Under the pieces are notes generated by a model that was not told the origin of the DNA, ran no database searches, and saw only the letters and a list, made by a program, of their open reading frames with translations. Positions 39,367-48,237 of a stretch of 64,000 bases of DNA are shown one piece after another. The DNA is from Leptospira tipperaryensis. GTDB taxonomy: Bacteria; Spirochaetota; Leptospiria; Leptospirales; Leptospiraceae. The DNA lies in assembly GCF_001729245.1 (NCBI RefSeq), contig NZ_CP015217.1:4000001-4064000 (forward strand). The letters are read 5' to 3'. Every line of letters starts with the position of its first letter. The first letter of the stretch is position 1. A program made the position numbers and the translations under genes.

Positions 39367-40188
39367 TTACTTTTTTTCTCTTAAATTTAGAACGTGTTTC
39401 GTCAATTCCGCACGAAAGGAAAATTCTCTAATTCCCATCAAGTAGCGAAACGCCGAGATCATCACGTCCGGTCTAGGCGGATCCCCGCCGATAAAAAGAT
39501 CCGGTTCCTTTGGAAGTTTTCCCCGTTTGAACAATCCGCCCGAAACGGCTTCCGTTCCGCATGCGATCAATGCTTTTGGCGAAGGCATCGTTTCCCAAGC
39601 TGTGTTCAAAGGGCCTTCCATATTCTGACTGACCGGACCGGAATATACGAGTGCATCTGCGTGTTTAGGAGAAGCAACCACACGAACTTTACTGGCTTCG
39701 CTGTCAAAAAGCGCGTTGAAACTCGCGTTGATTTCCGCTTCCGTCGTATTGTTTCCACCGGCCGCGATTTCTCTGTATTGAAAACCCGTTCTTTTTGTGA
39801 TCCTTTGAAATTCTTTCACTTCGTCCGAAACGTTTTCGTCTTTTTCTTCGGGAATTCCGTCGGTATAAATCACCTTAAGAGAATCGCGATCGAAAGAATA
39901 AACATGAACAAAACCTGAATCTACGATCTTTCCATCGGAACATACTTCCGAACATCTTCCACATTGAAGACAAGCGCCGTAATCAAAACTCATCTTTTCC
40001 TTGGAATGAATTTTGAGGGAATGGGTCGGACACACTTGTTCGCAGGATTTACAGGATAAACAGGACTCGTTGGACTTTAAGACCGGAACCGGAATTCCTC
40101 TCGCATTCGAATTGATCGGCGAGACTTTTTCATAGTTCATCGTTTTTGCACGACGAAAGATATTCAAAATTTCGTATATTGCTTTCAT
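39367..40188 (-). CDS. HyfH-HyfI-like fusion: diferredoxin domain plus NuoB-like domain without N2 cysteines
   Basis: The 273-residue protein joins two subunits of group 4 hydrogenase/complex I. Residues 43-53 and 73-83 carry two complete CxxCxxCxxxC motifs for [4Fe-4S] clusters, as in HyfH/HycF. Residues 135-265 align with NuoB/HyfI: VRVVASPKHADALVYSGPVSQNM and GGDPPRPDVMISAFRYLMGI are clear. The four N2-cluster cysteines of that family are all replaced. The CxxC pair is Asn146 and Thr149 (GGNNTTEAEI), the next is Glu213 (CGTEAVSGG) and the last Asp236. So electrons could reach the ferredoxin clusters but not the usual terminal cluster. Its ATG overlaps the large-subunit gene's stop by four bases. 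It is the last gene of the operon. Confidence 0.85.
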   Translation of the reverse strand: MKAIYEILNIFRRAKTMNYEKVSPINSNARGIPVPVLKSNESCLSCKSCEQVCPTHSLKIHSKEKMSFDYGACLQCGRCSEVCSDGKIVDSGFVHVYSFDRDSLKVIYTDGIPEEKDENVSDEVKEFQRITKRTGFQYREIAAGGNNTTEAEINASFNALFDSEASKVRVVASPKHADALVYSGPVSQNMEGPLNTAWETMPSPKALIACGTEAVSGGLFKRGKLPKEPDLFIGGDPPRPDVMISAFRYLMGIREFSFRAELTKHVLNLREKK

Positions 40189-41594
40189 AGGTCCACTCCG
40201 ACGTAACTGAGGTTGAACGATTTATTATTTAGCGGGAAATCTCCGATATATTCGTCTCGAACCGCTAATTCCAGAGCGTGCCAGTTGGGAACGGAAGGAT
40301 CCCTAATATACGCGTCTTCGATCGTTCCGTCGTCTTCCAGATCGAGAGAAACCAATACCGGCCCTCTCCAACCTTCCACCGCCGCATGATAAGATCCTTT
40401 TTTTACGGTTTTAGACGCGCCTATTTTTCTATCTCTAAAATCCGAAAGAGCTTCTATTTTAGGAATGGCTTCCACCAACCATTTACTGCTTCTCAGCAAT
40501 TCTTCATATCGTATGTAAAATCGAGCCCAAGCGTCACCGTTCATATGATCGTGATTTAATTCCAAGTTGATCGGCGAGCTGAAGTCATAGGATTTTTCCA
40601 ACTTGCGTAAATCTCGGTTAAGGCCGGTGCATTTTTCCACCATCCCGATAAAACCAAGCTGCCGAACTTGCTTTTGTAGAATGACTCCGCAGGTTTGTAA
40701 TCTTTCACGATTGGTTGAAACGGAAGCGGCTCTTAGAAAATGTCCGGATACGTCAGCCGTCACCGATCGAATCCTTTCTGCCAACTCGGCTAATTTTTCG
40801 CGAGTCAAACCCGGCCTTAAAGAAATCTTTCCCGGCGACAACGCGCCTCGTCCGAATCGATTCCCGGTCAACGCCTCCATAACACCGAGCGGAACTCCCC
40901 TTTGTAAGGAACAAACCCCGTGTAACGGATAATAGCCGATGTCTTCCGCAATTCCACCCATATCGCCGATATGGGTCGCGATTCTTTCTAATTCTAAAAG
41001 TACCAATCTTGCAAAATCTATTTCTTGAGGAACTTCGATCTTCTGAGCTTCCTCAAAAATTCTTGAAAAAGCGATTCCATAAGAAATCGTACTGTCCCCA
41101 GATATCGCCTCGGCGTAAGGGAAAGAATTTTTCGGACCTTTTCCTTTTATCATTTCGATCAAACCTCGTTTTTGAAAACCCAAACGAATGTCCAGATTCT
41201 TAATCAATTCACCTTGAACGATAAAACGAAAGTGCCCCGGTTCTATCACGCCGGCATGTATCGGTCCGACTGCATGGGAATAGTGGTCAGCGGGGATCGG
41301 AACTTTCAATCCTTTATATGATAAATCCTTAATCCCTTTTTTTGTTACAAATTTCTCGAGATCCGTTTTGCGTCCAATGCTGATGTATTTTTCAAAATCA
41401 AAAGCCGAATAATCTTCCTCTCCTTGATCGACGCCTAATGAATGCCGTAAAATCCAGATCGGATTTGCAGAATCCTCGAAGATTTCCTTTTGAGTGTGTT
41501 CGATAACTTCGCGTTCGATTCCATCGTTGGAAATCCAAAAGCGATGATATCCTTTTTTTCCTTTTCTCGGATGTAAACCTGTGACAGTACGCAT
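40185..41594 (-). CDS. HyfG/HycE-like large subunit lacking [NiFe] ligands
   Basis: The 469-residue protein matches hydrogenase-4/formate hydrogenlyase large subunits and NuoD: HAVGPIHAGVIEPGHFRFIVQGE, LRPGLTREKLAELAERIR and a C-terminus DFPLNNKSFNLSYVGVDL. The two CxxC pairs that hold nickel and iron in true hydrogenases are absent. The first lies where AEAISGDSTISYG now stands and the second where DPSVPNWHALELAV stands. Only three cysteines occur in the protein, none paired. It therefore belongs with hydrogenase-related (Ehr-type) complexes, not hydrogenases. The N-terminal 110 residues are shorter than the NuoC-like domain of HycE. Its start abuts the stop of the upstream membrane subunit with no gap. 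Confidence 0.86.
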   Translation of the reverse strand: MRTVTGLHPRKGKKGYHRFWISNDGIEREVIEHTQKEIFEDSANPIWILRHSLGVDQGEEDYSAFDFEKYISIGRKTDLEKFVTKKGIKDLSYKGLKVPIPADHYSHAVGPIHAGVIEPGHFRFIVQGELIKNLDIRLGFQKRGLIEMIKGKGPKNSFPYAEAISGDSTISYGIAFSRIFEEAQKIEVPQEIDFARLVLLELERIATHIGDMGGIAEDIGYYPLHGVCSLQRGVPLGVMEALTGNRFGRGALSPGKISLRPGLTREKLAELAERIRSVTADVSGHFLRAASVSTNRERLQTCGVILQKQVRQLGFIGMVEKCTGLNRDLRKLEKSYDFSSPINLELNHDHMNGDAWARFYIRYEELLRSSKWLVEAIPKIEALSDFRDRKIGASKTVKKGSYHAAVEGWRGPVLVSLDLEDDGTIEDAYIRDPSVPNWHALELAVRDEYIGDFPLNNKSFNLSYVGVDL

Positions 41595-42803
41595 TCAAAA
41601 TTCTCCTTGCAACAATCGATAGAATCCCCAAATTCCGAGCCCTATGACCGTGAAACAGAGAAGTAAAGAATCGATCAGTCGAACGTTCAACGTGAAAGCG
41701 AAGTTTGTTGCGAAAGGTCTGTGTTTTAGATTAAACAACGGAACGGTTTTATAGATGGTAACTCCAAAAAAAACTAAACCGAAAAACGGAACTAAAATTA
41801 CAAACCATTGCTTTTGTGCCCATCCGGCCTTTAGAAGCAAAAGATCGCTCACAAAAATCGGCGACCCCGGAAGTACAAACGCAAGAAACAACGCGATAGT
41901 ATAAAGGGAAAGAGCTCGTTTATTGATCGCTTCCGAAAGAAATATCTTACTCAACTCTCTACCGCCCGAATCCATCCTCACGATTCCCATAGTTAAAAAG
42001 AGAAGCGATTTTAAGACGATATTGCCCGCCATTATATAATTGAAAGTTGTCTCCGGTAGATCCATCCAAAGAAAAATAGCAAGCGCACCGCTGTGAAATA
42101 ATGCTACTTTCGCGGTCATCATTCGTAAGTCGTTCCTTTGATACAAAGCGACGATACTCTGAAGCATCGTCGCAATTCCTAAAATCAACAATCCGTCGGC
42201 GGCGCTAAAAGTGGTCGGGTACAACTTATGGTCCATCTGAACAAAAGGACGAATCGCAAAACATACGGAGACGGGAATGAAGGCCGCAATGAGAGCGGAA
42301 ATTTGACTCGGGCTATCGCCATAGGTATCCACGACCCAAACGTGATTCGGAAACAATCCTAACTTCGCCGAATAACCGAAGATCGCCAACCATAGACCGA
42401 TTTCGATCCATAAGTTTTCCGGATGTTCGGAAATACGACCGGCGAGAATTTCCACTGGATGATCGATACCGTGTAACGTCGCCGTTACGATGATAATGCC
42501 TAAAAACGCTAGACCCAATCCGAACGAATTGATTAACAAAAACTTCCAGGCGATCGGGAATGATTTCGAAGTTCCGCTGGAAGAGACGAGTAACGTTCCC
42601 GTAAACGTAGTGGCTTCAATGAGCACCCATTGTAAAGCTGAACCTTCCGAATTCCAAGCGGCAAAACTCAAACCTGCACAAAGCAACATCAAAAACGACC
42701 ACATCGTAATATTACTCTGACCTTTGGTCGGTGCGAAAATATATGCGATCAGAATGAAAAGAAGAACAAGCGCTCCGATACTGTTTAAATAAAGTAAACT
42801 CAC
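41595..42803 (-). CDS. HyfF-like proton-translocating membrane subunit (NuoM/N-like)
   Basis: The 402-residue protein has about ten membrane helices and belongs to the antiporter-like subunits of complex I and Hyf. Two proton-channel signatures are intact: WVLIEATTFTGTLLVSS, with the key membrane glutamate, and GYSAKLGLFPNHVWVVDTYGDSPSQISALIA, with the conserved lysine and the WLPDAHxxAP-like loop. It is shorter than NuoM (about 500), as HyfF-type subunits can be. The start overlaps the HyfE-like gene by four bases. Intact channel residues argue that the complex still moves protons or other ions even though its metal sites are gone. Confidence 0.85.
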   Translation of the reverse strand: MSLLYLNSIGALVLLFILIAYIFAPTKGQSNITMWSFLMLLCAGLSFAAWNSEGSALQWVLIEATTFTGTLLVSSSGTSKSFPIAWKFLLINSFGLGLAFLGIIIVTATLHGIDHPVEILAGRISEHPENLWIEIGLWLAIFGYSAKLGLFPNHVWVVDTYGDSPSQISALIAAFIPVSVCFAIRPFVQMDHKLYPTTFSAADGLLILGIATMLQSIVALYQRNDLRMMTAKVALFHSGALAIFLWMDLPETTFNYIMAGNIVLKSLLFLTMGIVRMDSGGRELSKIFLSEAINKRALSLYTIALFLAFVLPGSPIFVSDLLLLKAGWAQKQWFVILVPFFGLVFFGVTIYKTVPLFNLKHRPFATNFAFTLNVRLIDSLLLCFTVIGLGIWGFYRLLQGEF

Positions 42804-43420
42804 GCGGAAACCTCCTCTTTTTCGGATTGAGGATCATTCTGCATACTGACTCGAAGCGTAGAAGCCGCGCCGATAATAAACACAGCGTCCAGGAAGGATC
42901 CGAATTCTATCCCTAACGGTAAACCGGTCCGTAAAATTTGAGTCAACAGAAACGTTCCATTTTCAAAAACGCCGAAAGAAGCGATCACAGGAACCCAATG
43001 ACGACGAACCACAAAGCCGACCATTCCAACATACAAAAGCAAGAATGTATAAAGAAAGGACATTTGGTTTACTTCACCAAATCGATATTTGGTGAAGCCG
43101 AACATCAAGAATCCTATCAATGCGCCGACAGAAAGAAGAGCAAAAGTTGGTATGTAGCCGATTTTCGGAAATGTGGATTCTACTGAGTTTGTCTTTCTCG
43201 CCGTCCAGAAAAGGATAAGGGGCGTCAAGATAACCTTAAAGAAAACGATCATCCCCGCTAAAAAAAGACTATGAGTGTTAAAACCCGAGTCTTCAAAAAG
43301 TGGGACTAACAGAAAGGCACTTTGAAAACCGAGAAGTAAAACTAAACGTTTTATCCTATTTTCCAGTAGAATCACAACTCCTATCAGAAGGAGAATTAAA
43401 TAACTAAATTCTGTTCCCAT
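42800..43420 (-). CDS. HyfE-like membrane subunit (NuoK-related)
   Basis: The 206-residue protein has six or seven membrane helices and matches hydrogenase-4 component E. VVILLENRIKRLVLLLGFQSAFLL is the NuoK-like start, and the C-terminal half carries SFGVFENGTFLLTQILRTGLPLGIEFGSFLDAV, the family signature with membrane glutamates. NuoK-like subunits form part of the proton path between the quinone-site module and the antiporter subunits. It overlaps the next gene by four bases and begins 17 bases after the HyfC-like gene. Confidence 0.83.
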   Translation of the reverse strand: MGTEFSYLILLLIGVVILLENRIKRLVLLLGFQSAFLLVPLFEDSGFNTHSLFLAGMIVFFKVILTPLILFWTARKTNSVESTFPKIGYIPTFALLSVGALIGFLMFGFTKYRFGEVNQMSFLYTFLLLYVGMVGFVVRRHWVPVIASFGVFENGTFLLTQILRTGLPLGIEFGSFLDAVFIIGAASTLRVSMQNDPQSEKEEVSA

Positions 43421-43437
43421 ATATTTTCCTTAGGATC

Positions 43438-44325
43438 TCATCCTAATTTGAGGAGAATGCCCAGAAAGAGCATAAAGATAAAATTTAAACCCAATAACTC
43501 GGGAATCCAACGCCAACGTCTTCTTGTGCTATTCGATTCTATATAGCCGACACAGACGGAGACAAAAAGCGCACCAAAAATCGCAACGACGTCCAACCAA
43601 AATTTCGGGATGGTATGATTTATAAAAAATTCCCCGTGATAAATTCCGATCTTTGCGACGAATAAGAATAGAGAGCTTGTTTTGAGTTGTTGAGCTAATT
43701 CGAAAAATGCACGCCTACTTCCCGAAGCTTCCAAAAGCATTGCTTCGTGAACCATCGTTAACTCGAGGTGGGTTCTTGGATCGTCAAACGGCGGTTTGGC
43801 GATCTCGGCGAGAATTACGAGGGAAGTGCCGAGCAAAAATAGACCGCCGAATGCAAGACTTGCGAAATTCGCGTTTACTACGATATGGGACTCGAAAACG
43901 ACCAAAACAAGAATCAGAACCGGTTCGCAGAACACAAACAGGATCACTTCTCTTGCCGATCCCATTCCCGCAAAGGAGGTTCCGTTCTCCACAGCATACG
44001 CCAACAAAGCGAATCGGATGATTCCTATTAAGAATGGAATCAAAAGAAAAGGAGCCCATTCGTAACTGACCAAACTCCAAAGAACCAGACCCGCGACAAA
44101 AGCGATGATCGGAGAAGCTTCCGTAAAAAACCCGGAAAACGGACCATCCACCGGTTTTTTACGAATCATCCGAATCGTATCGTATAAAATCTGCAGAACG
44201 GGAGCGCCGATTCTTCCCTGTGCATAAGAACGAATTTTGAGAACGATTCCTCCGCAGAGAAACGGAAGAAATAGAAATGAAATCACTCGAACTATTGAGT
44301 CAAGGTATCTAAGAATAATTTCCAT
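43438..44325 (-). CDS. HyfC/HycD-like membrane subunit (NuoH-like)
   Basis: The 295-residue protein has about eight membrane helices and is the NuoH-type subunit that anchors the peripheral arm. Diagnostic segments are AQGRIGAPVLQILYDTIRMIRKK near residue 35, and EIAKPPFDDPRTHLELTMVHEAMLLEASG near residue 185, an acidic loop shared by HyfC, HycD and NuoH. The gene overlaps the end of the HyfB-like gene by 34 bases. Presence of NuoH-, NuoK- and NuoL/M-type subunits together shows that a full membrane arm is encoded. Confidence 0.86.
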   Translation of the reverse strand: MEIILRYLDSIVRVISFLFLPFLCGGIVLKIRSYAQGRIGAPVLQILYDTIRMIRKKPVDGPFSGFFTEASPIIAFVAGLVLWSLVSYEWAPFLLIPFLIGIIRFALLAYAVENGTSFAGMGSAREVILFVFCEPVLILVLVVFESHIVVNANFASLAFGGLFLLGTSLVILAEIAKPPFDDPRTHLELTMVHEAMLLEASGSRRAFFELAQQLKTSSLFLFVAKIGIYHGEFFINHTIPKFWLDVVAIFGALFVSVCVGYIESNSTRRRWRWIPELLGLNFIFMLFLGILLKLG

Positions 44326-46013
44326 AAATCTCCTTCGGCCAGTTTCAAGCCAATGATCAAAAATAAGAGCAAGACAACCGTTGCTGATGAAAATGCGAGA
44401 TTGATTGATATCGTTTCTTCGTCCGCTTCGTTAACCTGCGTTTTAAAGGTGTCTAACAATTTTACGATTCCTTTCAAAATCGCTTCATCCAGCCTTGAAC
44501 TTCCGTCTTCGTTCGTAAAATATCTCCCTAAGGAAGCGAACAACGGATTGGAGACTCCCTCTGAAGGAATAGCCACATCGGGTCCTTTATAATTTCCGCC
44601 GCAGTCCCAAAGTTTTCTACGTTCGATTTTTGTCCTTAAACCGAATATTCCGATCACCAAAAACATTAAGAACCCGATCAAATTCACACTCGCCAAACCT
44701 CGATACCAATTCTCATCCAACCAAACTTTGGTCGGAGAATAATAGAGCGTATAAGCGGAAATACCAAGTGATACTCCGAGAATCAACAAACCGCTTACAG
44801 TCAAGGAGTATCGAACAAGTCTCGGGGGAACGTTTTCCGGCCAATTCACTCGAGGCCTGGAAACCACCATTCCTAAAAAAATTCTCAGATGCCCAACGGC
44901 GCCTAACGCTATTCCGGAAGAAACCAAGATCAAAAGAGGAAGAATTAGAATTGCACTTTGTCCCGGGATATCCAAAACTCCGGCGACGAGTTTCACAAAA
45001 GTCGCCTCGGTTAGAAATCCCGTTGTTCCGGGTAACGCGAGAAAGCTGATCGTTCCCAAACTCAACAAAGCTGTCGACAGTCCTGAATTCTTACCGATTC
45101 CGGTATTGTGATCTATATTAGAACTTCCTGAAAGTTTAAGAAGATAACCGACTGATAAGAATTGAAAAGTTTTGCTTATACTATGGTGGATGAGAGAAAT
45201 AAAAAAGAGAAAGGAAAAGGATCTGCTTAAAACCTTGAGTCCTTCGACGTCGCTTTCTTTCCATAGTGCGGAAAGTAACAAACAAAGCATTAGAAAATTT
45301 GTATTTTCAATCGTACTGTAAGCGATAGCTTTTCTTACATCCTTCGCGAATACCGAACTTAGTCCAGCCCACAAAACCCCAAAACCCGCCAAAGGAATCA
45401 ATACTTTTATGATTGCCGAACTTCCGATCCAAGGAACAGCGAGTTGATGAAAAAGAATCAGCGGAAGATTGACTAATATTCCCGAATAGGCCGCGGAAGC
45501 GTGAGGCGGAGCACCGGCATGCACTTCCGGAAGCCAAAAGTGAAAACCGAAAAATTCAGCCTTAACCAGCAAACCTAAAACTAAGAAAAATTTTCCCAAG
45601 TCGTCGTCAGGAGAATAAATCCAATAGGTAAAACAGAAAATTCCGATCCCGCTCGCAAGCAGAAGCGCGATAAAACTTTTTGCCGAAGAAGAAGTCCACT
45701 TTTCTCCTTGATAAAGAAGAAATCCGCTGACAGTGGACAATTCCCAAAACAGAATCAACCAAAGCGTCTTACCTGCAAAAAAACAAAGGCCCGTGCTCAG
45801 AAAGAAAATCGCGTATCCCAAAAGAACTGTCTTCTTTTTAAGTCCTTCATACCCGACTACAAAAACTGAAATTATTAAACCGACTACCGCTTGAAGACTC
45901 AATCCAACAAGAATAGCCCCTTCATGATCAAAAAGACTCTTACCGAAAGCTTTTCCAATCAGAAAAGGTGCGATAAGACTTATTAAAACGAGTAAATAAG
46001 ATACAATGACCAT
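44292..46013 (-). CDS. HyfB-like proton-translocating membrane subunit (NuoL/M-like)
   Basis: The 573-residue protein has about 15 membrane helices. Antiporter-type motifs are LWLILFWELSTVSGFLLYQ, with the channel glutamate, and KAEFFGFHFWLPEVHAGAPPHASAAYSGIL, with the lysine, histidine and proline pattern of NuoL/HyfB. RKAIAYSTIENTNFLMLC and SKTFQFLSVG follow, then a HyfB-type loop LWDCGGNYKGP. It is the first membrane subunit of the operon and starts 21 bases after the porin gene. Together with the HyfF-like subunit this gives two ion-channel subunits. Confidence 0.87.
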   Translation of the reverse strand: MVIVSYLLVLISLIAPFLIGKAFGKSLFDHEGAILVGLSLQAVVGLIISVFVVGYEGLKKKTVLLGYAIFFLSTGLCFFAGKTLWLILFWELSTVSGFLLYQGEKWTSSSAKSFIALLLASGIGIFCFTYWIYSPDDDLGKFFLVLGLLVKAEFFGFHFWLPEVHAGAPPHASAAYSGILVNLPLILFHQLAVPWIGSSAIIKVLIPLAGFGVLWAGLSSVFAKDVRKAIAYSTIENTNFLMLCLLLSALWKESDVEGLKVLSRSFSFLFFISLIHHSISKTFQFLSVGYLLKLSGSSNIDHNTGIGKNSGLSTALLSLGTISFLALPGTTGFLTEATFVKLVAGVLDIPGQSAILILPLLILVSSGIALGAVGHLRIFLGMVVSRPRVNWPENVPPRLVRYSLTVSGLLILGVSLGISAYTLYYSPTKVWLDENWYRGLASVNLIGFLMFLVIGIFGLRTKIERRKLWDCGGNYKGPDVAIPSEGVSNPLFASLGRYFTNEDGSSRLDEAILKGIVKLLDTFKTQVNEADEETISINLAFSSATVVLLLFLIIGLKLAEGDLWKLFLDTLTQ

Positions 46014-46034
46014 CGATTATTAAACCTCCTTTGT

Positions 46035-48044
46035 TTACAGTGCCGCGTTCACTTGGAAAAAATAAACGCTCGCGTTGTTTGCGGACGTATGCTGTTTCGT
46101 AAACGCCGCCCCGTTCAATTCAAATTGATTCGTGCTTCCGTTATAGAGTAGAGGACTATTTCTATAATTTCGCACAGAATTTCCTGCGATTAAAAATCCG
46201 CCGCCCATCCAAATGGAAACGTTATCGTTCAGCTGATACATCCAAGTTAAGTCCAATTCGTTGTAAATATTCCTTCCTAATGAGTAAGATTGTGTATAAG
46301 CGTTTCCGGTATAATTCTCGGATGATCCCGCAGTCGCCGGTTGTCCCGCCGCATTTGTTGAGACCGCAACAGGCGATGCGAGCGCGGAACCCGCTATTGA
46401 ATTGGCGCCACCGTTGATCGCATACCACGCGTCGTTCTTTTGTACCTTATCATTGATAATATACGCCACCTGAAACGTTCCCCATTTTTCAGATTTATAG
46501 GTTATATTCAAATTCCACGAACTTAGATTTTTTGTATCGATATTCTCCGATAAACCGGCTACGTTATTCCAATAAGGAATCACGCCGAATCTCGGATTAA
46601 CAAGAGTTTGAAACGTAGACGAGGTTCTATCGGCGCGATTATTGTCACCCGATGCATACGTATATTGAAAACCAAAACGAACTTTTTCATCGAGAGTATA
46701 TCCGGTTTGAAAAACATGAAAGGAACCCGAGTATTTCACGCGTTCGGTTCTCATATCCGCTATTTGAGCGGAACCGATCGTGCCAGAAAGATCACTTCCT
46801 AAAAATTGTTTGTGAATTCTCCTTCCGTCATAACCGTTTTGCCAGGCACTTTCGATGGTCCAGTCCCAGGCTTTTCCCTTTGGGAGATTATTCTTTGCGG
46901 TTCTATTTGTAAGTCGAAACCCGGTCGTGTAAAGCTCGTCGTTTTGTCTTTTCCTGTTCGTAGCCAAAACATCGTCCGTGGTCGAAGCCGGTGTCGAATT
47001 AGGAATCCATTTTTTCACAACATCTATATTATAAACATCTAACGTTACTTCGTTTAAGATATTAAAACTATTATAGGTTCCGAATAAAGTCGTGTCCGAT
47101 TGAGTAGCGGAAGGATTCGAATTTCCGACGGTGGAATTGAATTTCGGGTCATTAGAGGATAAAACCCCGTTCACTCCGCTTTGAGTCCAGAACGGCCTCG
47201 CCGCAAAAAAGTGAAAGTTCACTTTCTCATAATCAAACATCAGTCGTGCGCCGTCGAAAGAAAGTCCGTTGATCGTCCAGTTTGCTCCTCCGATCATTCT
47301 TTGATCCCCGTAAGCCCAAATCTGTCGACCGATCTGAACCTTCGCATCGAAAGGAAGTTTTTTTAACATCACAAACGCCTCACGAATACTCGTGTTATTC
47401 TGAGAAATGGAGTTATTTGTTTTTCCGGGTGTATTCGGATCCGAGCTCAAAGTTGGAGTGTTGCTAAAAAAACCCGAGCGAATATCTCCCACGTTAGCGG
47501 GTGATTCCCCTCCCCAAACTCGGGCGTCTTGCACCGTAATCTTAAAACTTACATACTGACTGGGATCCATTAAAAAATACAGAGCAGACGTCTGCATGAT
47601 TCGATCCGTGTAAGCATGATTCGATCGATCAAAGTTCAGATTATTTCTGGACTCGAATCGAGGACGAATGTAAACTCCGATGCGAATCCAATCGTTCAAC
47701 CACATCTTATCGGAGAAATTCACTTTTTTAGATAATTCAGGTTCTAAGAACGAATGACGTGTGTATTCCGCAGTGAGTCCGTTTTTTCTCAAGGGAGAAA
47801 CGTATTTTTCGGAATTCTCTTCATCGGTCGATTCTACGGTTTTATTTTCTACGATCGGATCGGCGGACAGAAGAGTCGTTTGTGCGAAAACGGAAAACTG
47901 CAGACTTAAAAAAACCATACAAAAAAGGAATGAATTCCAATCTAAGCTTTTGAACGCGAATTTTTTCGGATTAAAATAACGACCCGACGTCGTATTCGGA
48001 TTTTCTTGGAACAAATCCGTAAAGTCGAAAAGTATCTTTCTCAT
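46035..48044 (-). CDS. Outer-membrane porin, alginate-export (AlgE-like) family
   Basis: The 669-residue protein has an extended N-terminal region whose hydrophobic core SFLFCMVFLSLQFSVFAQ near residues 38-55 should be the signal peptide. The rest alternates in beta strands and ends in an aromatic-rich strand (SVYFFQVNAAL), as expected for an outer-membrane barrel. VQIGRQIWAYGDQRMIGGANWTINGLSFDGARL is the family-typical segment of alginate-export proteins. It probably lets a small or anionic solute cross the outer membrane. Only 21 bases separate it from the HyfB-like gene, so it is the first gene of that operon, an unusual partnership. Confidence 0.82.
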   Translation of the reverse strand: MRKILFDFTDLFQENPNTTSGRYFNPKKFAFKSLDWNSFLFCMVFLSLQFSVFAQTTLLSADPIVENKTVESTDEENSEKYVSPLRKNGLTAEYTRHSFLEPELSKKVNFSDKMWLNDWIRIGVYIRPRFESRNNLNFDRSNHAYTDRIMQTSALYFLMDPSQYVSFKITVQDARVWGGESPANVGDIRSGFFSNTPTLSSDPNTPGKTNNSISQNNTSIREAFVMLKKLPFDAKVQIGRQIWAYGDQRMIGGANWTINGLSFDGARLMFDYEKVNFHFFAARPFWTQSGVNGVLSSNDPKFNSTVGNSNPSATQSDTTLFGTYNSFNILNEVTLDVYNIDVVKKWIPNSTPASTTDDVLATNRKRQNDELYTTGFRLTNRTAKNNLPKGKAWDWTIESAWQNGYDGRRIHKQFLGSDLSGTIGSAQIADMRTERVKYSGSFHVFQTGYTLDEKVRFGFQYTYASGDNNRADRTSSTFQTLVNPRFGVIPYWNNVAGLSENIDTKNLSSWNLNITYKSEKWGTFQVAYIINDKVQKNDAWYAINGGANSIAGSALASPVAVSTNAAGQPATAGSSENYTGNAYTQSYSLGRNIYNELDLTWMYQLNDNVSIWMGGGFLIAGNSVRNYRNSPLLYNGSTNQFELNGAAFTKQHTSANNASVYFFQVNAAL

Positions 48045-48237
48045 ACATTTACCCTAATTGATTCAGTTAAACTTAAGAAAGAGCGTCTTAGGAAAAAAGA
48101 ATCGATACACTTGAACCGCTGAACTAGTTTGAAACGATCAAGACGCATTCTTTAGCGAAAGAGTTTCAAATTCTTTTCGTCAAAAATTTCGATTCTTCTC
48201 TCCGCAACGCTCGTAGTCGGCGAAAGATTTTAAACTT

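Noticed and set aside
39367..46013. Labelling the six-gene block as hydrogenase-4 or formate hydrogenlyase
   Set aside because: The architecture fits, but the [NiFe] and N2 cysteines are missing, so hydrogenase activity is not supported. I call it Hyf-like only.
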